A stretch of DNA of 64,000 bases, taken from NCBI RefSeq assembly GCF_918797505.1, contig NC_092797.1, positions 35,229,372-35,293,371 of the forward strand, read 5' to 3'. The notes beneath the pieces were generated by a model. The model made no database searches. It saw only the letters and a program-made list of their open reading frames with translations, and was not told the origin of the DNA. Of the stretch, positions 59,223 to 64,000 are shown piece by piece. How positions within the stretch are numbered: the first letter of the stretch is position 1; the number at the start of each line of letters is the position of its first letter. This stretch comes from Bemisia tabaci (Eukaryota; Arthropoda; Insecta; Hemiptera; Aleyrodidae). The position numbers and the translations under genes were made by a program.

Positions 59223-59315
59223 TTGTGTTTGGCACTTCTGGTTCTTCATTTCTTCTACTCTGGATGACCCAGAGATTGCATTTCCTAATTGGAAAGCCAG
59301 TTGTACAAAACGTAC

Positions 59316-59581
59316 CTGGACAGCGTTTTTCATCTGAGAGATAAAATTGGATCCGGTTTTCTTGTTCTGGGTTTTCGTTGCATCTGACTTGGAGCGGGGC
59401 CTGAAGACGTCGAAGATGGTCGGGTGCCGACGAGGCGATTGAGCTGAGGTTCTTGATGAGGCGGTCGATACCAAAATATCATCGTTGGACAATCGCCGTT
59501 CGGCGCTTGTCTTCGGCGGAGGCACGTAAGTGGGGGCGTGGACCGTATGGTAAGGCGTCAACTGAACGATTCCCCATGGAC
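59316..59581 (-). CDS. Coding exon (266 bp), Ser/Arg-rich, possible AMPK gamma N-terminal extension
   Basis: Seen: the minus-strand acceptor is TTTTCTGTTCCAG and the donor after CTGTCCAG is GTACG. The exon starts in phase 1, has 88 full codons and ends in phase 0. The protein opens with PWGIVQLTPYHTVHAP, then a Pro stretch (YVPPPK), then RRLSNDD, SPRRHPTIFDVFRPRSKSD and finally FISQMKNAVQ. Codon use and GC content differ from the flanking AT-rich intron. RSKSD and RRLSND are typical basophilic-kinase/14-3-3-like sites, and the stretch looks intrinsically disordered. Known-family inference: the FRPRSKSD and SQMKNAVQ strings recall the long N-terminal extension of insect AMPK gamma (SNF4A-gamma/loechrig) isoforms. 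I could not verify this from the sequence alone, and no CBS domain is visible. The exon itself is well supported; the name is not. Confidence 0.82.
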
Positions 59582-59895
59582 CTGGAACAGAAAACATGAT
59601 TATTATCGTCGGGAGAACAATAATCATGCCAGTGCTCCCATTCCTCGGAACTAGTGAATTTTGAACCGAATTTTGAAATTCCTGAAAGGTACTGGATCTT
59701 CTGCATTTTTCGGAACTTTCTAGAAACTTTTGAAAAAATCTAAAAGGAGTTCCGGAACTTTTGACCGTCCTGGAATGGGATAGATTGAGACAAAAAAGTT
59801 CGAATTCCGGAGCTTTTGACAGTCATGGAATGGGAGCACTGAATCATGCCATCAAACGAGTTTCACCGACCAGAGCAGTTGGTGCACTCAGAAAA

Positions 59896-60035
59896 AATTG
59901 GACCACATTCTGCAATGAGGAACTACAATTTATGGCTTACGTTAGAAATGACATATGTGCCATCAGTTCCCCTATACAAATTGGTGTTTTCATCGATGAA
60001 CCAGAAATTTTAGTTCCTTATTGCGAAATATGGTT
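59896..60035. mobile_element. Element D-like inverted repeat, third copy
   Basis: TTCTGCAATGAGGAACTACA near 59908 and TTTAGTTCCTTATTGCGAAA near 60009 form the ends. Lies in the 839 bp intron between exons 59316-59581 and 60421-60489. Confidence 0.6.
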
Positions 60036-60420
60036 CGTGTGTACTTATCAAATTTCATGCACAGCCAGCTAAACATACTAAAATCTGGCGAGTCTCCTTT
60101 TTTGATTGAATAAAAAACCATTTGACAGTTTTTCTTGGATTCTATAAAAAAAAAAAAATTGGCATCAACCCATGAATAACGGCGTCTGCCATTGAACTGG
60201 ATAACTCGTTGTTTCTCTACTGAGAAGTCCGTTCAAGAGGCTAGGGGTTGCTTTGCCAAAATGTGTTAACATTCTGCGTGCCCCGTTAAAATGCTATGGA
60301 ATGAAGCTGCTACGAGTTCCTCGAATTTGCGATTTAATTAACTAGTCCTGTGTAGCATTTCGCGAGGAACGTGATGGTGCTACTGGTTTTGTCAAAATCC
60401 ACGCCTGGGCTGATACATAC

Positions 60421-60489
60421 CTTTAGGCGGCATATCATTGATTATTAAATTGTGGGGAACAGGTTCACCTTTACAATGAGGCAAATTTT
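60421..60489 (-). CDS. Coding exon (69 bp) of minus-strand gene, first visible exon
   Basis: Seen: on the minus strand the exon follows an acceptor reading AATTTTTAG and ends CCTAAAG before the donor GTATGTATC (donor GT at 60420-60419). Read in phase 1 it gives 22 complete codons, including GEPVPHNLIINDMPPK, and leaves one base (G) for the next codon. The next exon, 59316-59581, starts with the last two bases of a codon, so the junction makes a Gly codon (PPK-G-PWGIVQ). That phase agreement is the main support. The acceptor has only a short T tract and is the weakest point. Upstream exons presumably lie beyond 60.5 kb, and none was recognised in the rest of the window. Identity: part of the same Ser-rich protein as the three exons that follow in transcript order. 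Confidence 0.62.
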
Positions 60490-60807
60490 CTAAAAATTAT
60501 TCTTGATTTTATGGCTTTTGACTCTTTCCGTTCAAAATGTTTTGTGTTTCGTCTTGATAATGAATCCGGTACATAGGGGCATGAGATATTCAGAATGGAT
60601 TAATCTGTGATACCTTTATGATATACCTTTACCTTCTGATGTCAAAGCACGGAGGATGATAATCGTTTTTTGTATGGTTAATTTTTTTTAAAGGTGGTGT
60701 AGTTTTCTAAAAATTGTTAGTTGAAATTTTTATGAGCGAGTTCTTTCATCTCAACGGTGCTCATTTTCATCGAGGAACTCAGAACAACATTTTCTTTACA
60801 GATTATT

Positions 60808-61021
60808 TTGACTTAAAGCGACGTTTCTTGTCGACAATTTTTTTCTTCTTTTTTTTAATTAAAGAAACGTTGTTTTGTTTTCGTTAAGTTTAAGTTTAAA
60901 AAAAAAACAATAACAAAACAATGTTTTTTAACTCCAGAAACTAACTTTGAGATAAATCTTAAAAAAAAATAAAAGAACAAAGTTTGTCGACAAATGACGA
61001 CGCTTATTTAAGTCAAAGTAA
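60808..61021. mobile_element. Inverted-repeat element, 214 bp
   Basis: TTTTGACTTAAAGCGACGTT and TTGTCGACAA at the left pair with TTGTCGACAAATGACGACG and ATTTAAGTCAAAG at the right. A/T homopolymer-rich loop. Confidence 0.75.
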
Positions 61022-61316
61022 CATCTCCGGAAAAACGTTTTTCAGTGAAATTAAAAACGCGTCTTCATGACAGCTGAGAACTTTCCCGCTTGTTTACTTT
61101 TCCGAGCACAATAAACGCAAACTCACTTATGAGTTGAATTTTATCAATGCGTTCATCGAGGCCTAAATGAAATTTGATAAGAAAATAAGTATTGCGATAC
61201 TTTATTTCGAACCCTATACATTGCGGCTCGCACTGGAACCTTATCCCTGTTCAGTGTGCTACATATTTTTTTGTATTAACAAAATTTAAAAAAATCAAAA
61301 TTCAAAATTTCAAATC

Positions 61317-61412
61317 AAATTTTTTTTTATTTTTTTTTTGTTTTTTGTTTGTTTTTTGTTTTGTTTGTTTTGTTTGTTTTGTTTTTTTTTCGTTATTATT
61401 TTTTTTGGTTTT
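61317..61412. repeat. T-rich/TTTG low-complexity tract
   Basis: TTTTGTTTGTTTTTTGT-type sequence on the plus strand. It creates an accidental Phe/Cys/Val-rich frame (61192-61533) that is not a gene. Confidence 0.9.
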
Positions 61413-61895
61413 TTGTTGGCGGTTACGGCTTCAACTTAGACGGTTTTTCATGGACTTAAGAGTTCAGATAGTGACTCAAGAAAAAACCACAAGCACCGTC
61501 TTGTTTTCCGGAAATCTACGTATGATCAGTTAGTCCTATCCCAGACCCCAAAACCTTTGAGTAACTCAATTAATTGATTATGAGACACTATTCTGAAAGA
61601 GGTTTAATTAGTCCTTTGACTTGCGATCTCAATCCGCCCATTCCCAGGAGGCGGGAAAAGGGCGAAATGGAATAGAGAGGGACAGCGGCGAGTCCCTAAA
61701 GGACTTCATACAGAGTGAGGAAGATGAGCTTAGTTCAGGGCCCTTGAGACCGATAACCACAGAGAATTAATTAATTTCGTGTTGATGTTTCAGGGCTCTG
61801 GACCGAGGGATCACTGAAGCCATGTAGGCTGGTGGCGGATAAACTTATTTCAGCTCACGTGACGGAACTCAACAATATGAGCCCTTGCTAGCAAA

Positions 61896-62161
61896 CAGGG
61901 TGTCTACTAAAACCGGCTGGCCAACAATCAGTGCTTTTACAGTGCTTTTTCAGTATATTCCCAGGAAATTCAGTGCCTCCGTTTGACGAAATTCGATAAA
62001 TTACGAACATTTAAATTTCTCGCTTAAATAACGAAAAAAATGACAAAAATTCCGGACCTTCTTGCGGAATTTCCGCTTTTTTTCAGTAATACCGGACTGC
62101 CCTTAAAAAATCAGTAATATTTTCGAACTTTCCGGAAATTTCAGACTTGTAGAAACCCTGG
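61896..62161. mobile_element. Inverted-end element H, copy 2
   Basis: CAGGGTGTCTACTAAAACCG at the left, AGACTTGTAGAAACCCTG at the right. Same AGTGCTTTTTCAGTA interior as copy 1. Confidence 0.75.
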
Positions 62162-63056
62162 CAAACCTGGTCAATTCGTCATTTCCCGCATGAGGGAACG
62201 TAACTCCATTCCAAGATTGCAAAATTGACTAAAAAAAATTAAATTCTTTATAAAAGTGTGCTTGTGTAGTTTTAGTTCACAAGTTTTATGATTTTTGCGT
62301 GAGATTAGAGGAAAAAACAGTGGAATTCTCAGTCAGAAATATCCAAAATTGTCCTGGTAATAATGAAATTTTCGAAGGAAAATTTGGCAACATTGAAATA
62401 TATTTACGTTCTTACATGAGGAAAACGGCGAATTTCGTTGCAAAGTTTTAAAATTTCGGCGGTAAATTGTTTATTTTGCTCACACAGACAGGAAAACTGG
62501 TGTTCATTGGAGATTATTGGAAATGTTAAGATATTTAAATTTTGGGCCGACTGAGCCTAAACTTAATTTCCAGACGAACCCCGAAAAATCAATTAGAACC
62601 CAACTTCGCCCGCTGGCCTAGGTGAGAATTTTTAACACCTTCTCACTTTTTGCACTTTAAACTCAAGACGAATGTAAATCCTCTGACGTCCATTACAAGA
62701 GCGAGAGAGATTGCAATTATTGCACGCGGATAAATCGCCTTCAAACACGATGGACGCAGCCAAACGTACAGTGTGTTTTGCATCGCTCGCAGACGGCGCG
62801 GCGCGGCGCGGCGTGGCGCGACTTCGCGTCATGTTAACGACTCGTGGCGCCGACTTACAGCGTTTTTCATCTAGAATTGAATTTAAAGAATTTGAAAAGC
62901 AAACTCTACGGATTGAAAAGTGGAATACTTTTCTTTCGGCGTGGACTCCACTCTTACAAAACGGAAGCAACTCTTTTTGTGGTGTTAATTCGGCTGAAAT
63001 AATGCGGATTTCACTCTACTTAATAATCTGACTCGAATTTTCAGGCACCTATTATT
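62162..63056. other. No recognised gene, about 0.9 kb, with a GC-rich patch
   Basis: GCGCGGCGCGGCGCGGCGTGG at about 62796 is a short GC-rich simple repeat. It supports long frames on both strands (62632-63031) without clear coding content; it may be a small CpG island. Confidence 0.45.
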
Positions 63057-63309
63057 CTGCCGTGCTAAGGAAAAACGCCGTATGAACATTCGAGAATTGC
63101 CAAATTTCCACCGATAAAATATTTATTGTGAAAGCAAGTTATACATATTTGTCCTTGAAACTTTCAGATATTTTAGATTAAACTGGGAAAAATATTGTCT
63201 GAAAAATGGGAAGACAAATATTCATAGCTTTCCCAATAAATTCGTATTTTATCAAAGGAAACTTGGCAAAGCAGGAAGGCTCATACGGTGTTCTTCCTTA
63301 GCACGGTAG
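63057..63309. mobile_element. MITE A, copy 12
   Basis: Left end CTGCCGTGCTAAGGAAAAAC, right end CTTCCTTAGCACGGTAG. The arms continue to GAATTGCC and TTGGCAAA. Confidence 0.88.
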
Positions 63310-63528
63310 CGTTGTGTTCCGAATTTCACGCCGATATTCCTGACAGTGTGGATGATATAGTCGTGATCAAACCGGAAGACCTATTGTCACTTTTTGACTG
63401 AGGAATTGTGATACTCTTATAATCATAATGTACGTTCAATGAGCATCATTAGTCTGCAAAATCAAAAATTCTTCAAATGAATCATTGAAGTTACAGAATC
63501 AGCGGAGAGATCTCCGCGCTTCCAGGAC

Positions 63529-63662
63529 TTTATGTCCACCTACCTTTCGTCCATTAAATGTACACCGCTATTAATGTCCACTAAACGTTAAGTCCAGACT
63601 TTATTAAGTCCACATGATTTAATGTCCAAAATTGTCCAAATTGTGGACATGTTAGGTCCACA
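63529..63662. repeat. Degenerate TGTCCA-phrase repeat
   Basis: About nine copies of TTAATGTCCA/TAAGTCCA spaced 13-22 bp. Same style as 9478-9775 but unrelated sequence. Confidence 0.8.
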
Positions 63663-64000
63663 TTTTTTTCTTCTCATTTAAATGACAGGAACCACCTCAT
63701 AAATAAATGCATACTACTACTCCCTTCATTCTTAAAAACATTTCATTCATGAATCAAGTCTTGAAAGAGTTAGATAGTTATTATAATTTTAAGACATTCA
63801 GCGTCTCAGGCTATTAACGTCTTTACAGATAATTTTGAAAATGGGAGTATAAACGAAGAACAGTCTCTAAGAGCAGATAAAAACATATGTTCATGTGCAC
63901 ACTGTACGGATATGATGAGATGAAAACCATAGCGGGAGCCTAGGAAACGCTCAAATGCCAAATTAAACATTTTTCAGTAACAGATGCAGTCAAAATATAA

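Larger units (their letters stand above)
57369..60489 (-). other. Minus-strand multi-exon gene segment: intron map of the clustered exons
   Basis: Three exons are separated by introns of 839 bp (59582-60420) and 1,644 bp (57672-59315). The larger intron contains palindromic MITE B (58995-59222), one copy of MITE A (57940-58192) and the 124 bp palindrome at 57810-57933. All three stop short of splice sites: MITE B ends 93 bp before the donor side of exon 59316-59581. Combined product of the visible exons including 18578-18611 is about 223 residues, with no hydrophobic segment and no recognised folded domain. Inference: a regulatory N-terminal extension of a larger protein whose folded domain is encoded outside the window. 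Confidence 0.7.

Noticed and set aside
61192..61533. 113-codon Phe/Val/Cys-rich frame resembling a membrane protein
   Set aside because: Produced by a T/TTTG low-complexity tract.
62632..63031. Opposed frames of 106-112 codons
   Set aside because: Caused by a short GC-rich simple repeat near 62796; no coding signature on either strand.
1..64000. CRISPR arrays, bacterial operons, rRNA or tRNA genes, integrated virus
   Set aside because: Tandem repeats lack CRISPR spacing; no Shine-Dalgarno-led gene runs, no tRNA or rRNA sequence and no viral protein was recognised.

Overview
The window looks like non-coding-rich arthropod (most likely insect) nuclear DNA. It is AT-rich, has no bacterial-style operons and no dense reading frames. 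It carries spliceosomal exons with consensus splice sites, a truncated LINE, many small inverted-repeat DNA transposons (MITEs), satellite-like tandem repeats and long homopolymer runs. My impression from the dominant MITE (ends CTGCCGTGCTAAGG) is a hemipteran such as a whitefly, but that is memory and could not be checked.

The only well-supported protein gene lies on the minus strand. Four coding exons can be followed in transcript order: 60421-60489, 59316-59581, 57369-57671 and 18578-18611. Each is bounded by good AG/GT sites and all three junctions agree in phase (1-1, 0-0, 0-0). Together they encode about 223 residues of Ser/Arg-rich, low-complexity protein with repeated 14-3-3/kinase-like sites (FRPRSKSD, FRHRSNSAV). 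This resembles the long disordered N-terminal extension of an insect AMP-activated protein kinase gamma subunit. That identity is tentative because no CBS domain was found. One intron spans about 38.8 kb. Two GC-rich islands inside or below the gene (45.3-46.1 kb and 15.8-16.2 kb) end on the minus strand in consensus donors and read like insect 5' UTRs, so they may be alternative first exons. A third GC-rich island (27.95-28.37 kb) holds an 80-120 codon minus-strand frame of unknown identity. A small plus-strand two-exon start (44638-44811) is possible but weak.

Almost everything else is repeats. These include: (A) twelve copies of a 245-255 bp MITE with 4-bp target duplications; (B) five copies of a 228 bp near-perfect palindrome; (C-K) further MITE families; several hAT-type elements with exact 8-bp target duplications; a foldback-like structure at 8.9-13.3 kb built from inverted arrays of a 130 bp satellite, one array split by a 1.84 kb insertion; a 5'-truncated LINE reverse transcriptase (20.9-21.6 kb) and a second LINE fragment (56.9-57.3 kb) split by a TA-flanked MITE; and minisatellites at 16.2, 19.6-20.4 and 55.8-56.2 kb. 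Several insertions are nested and leave readable before/after sites, so their relative ages can be ordered.
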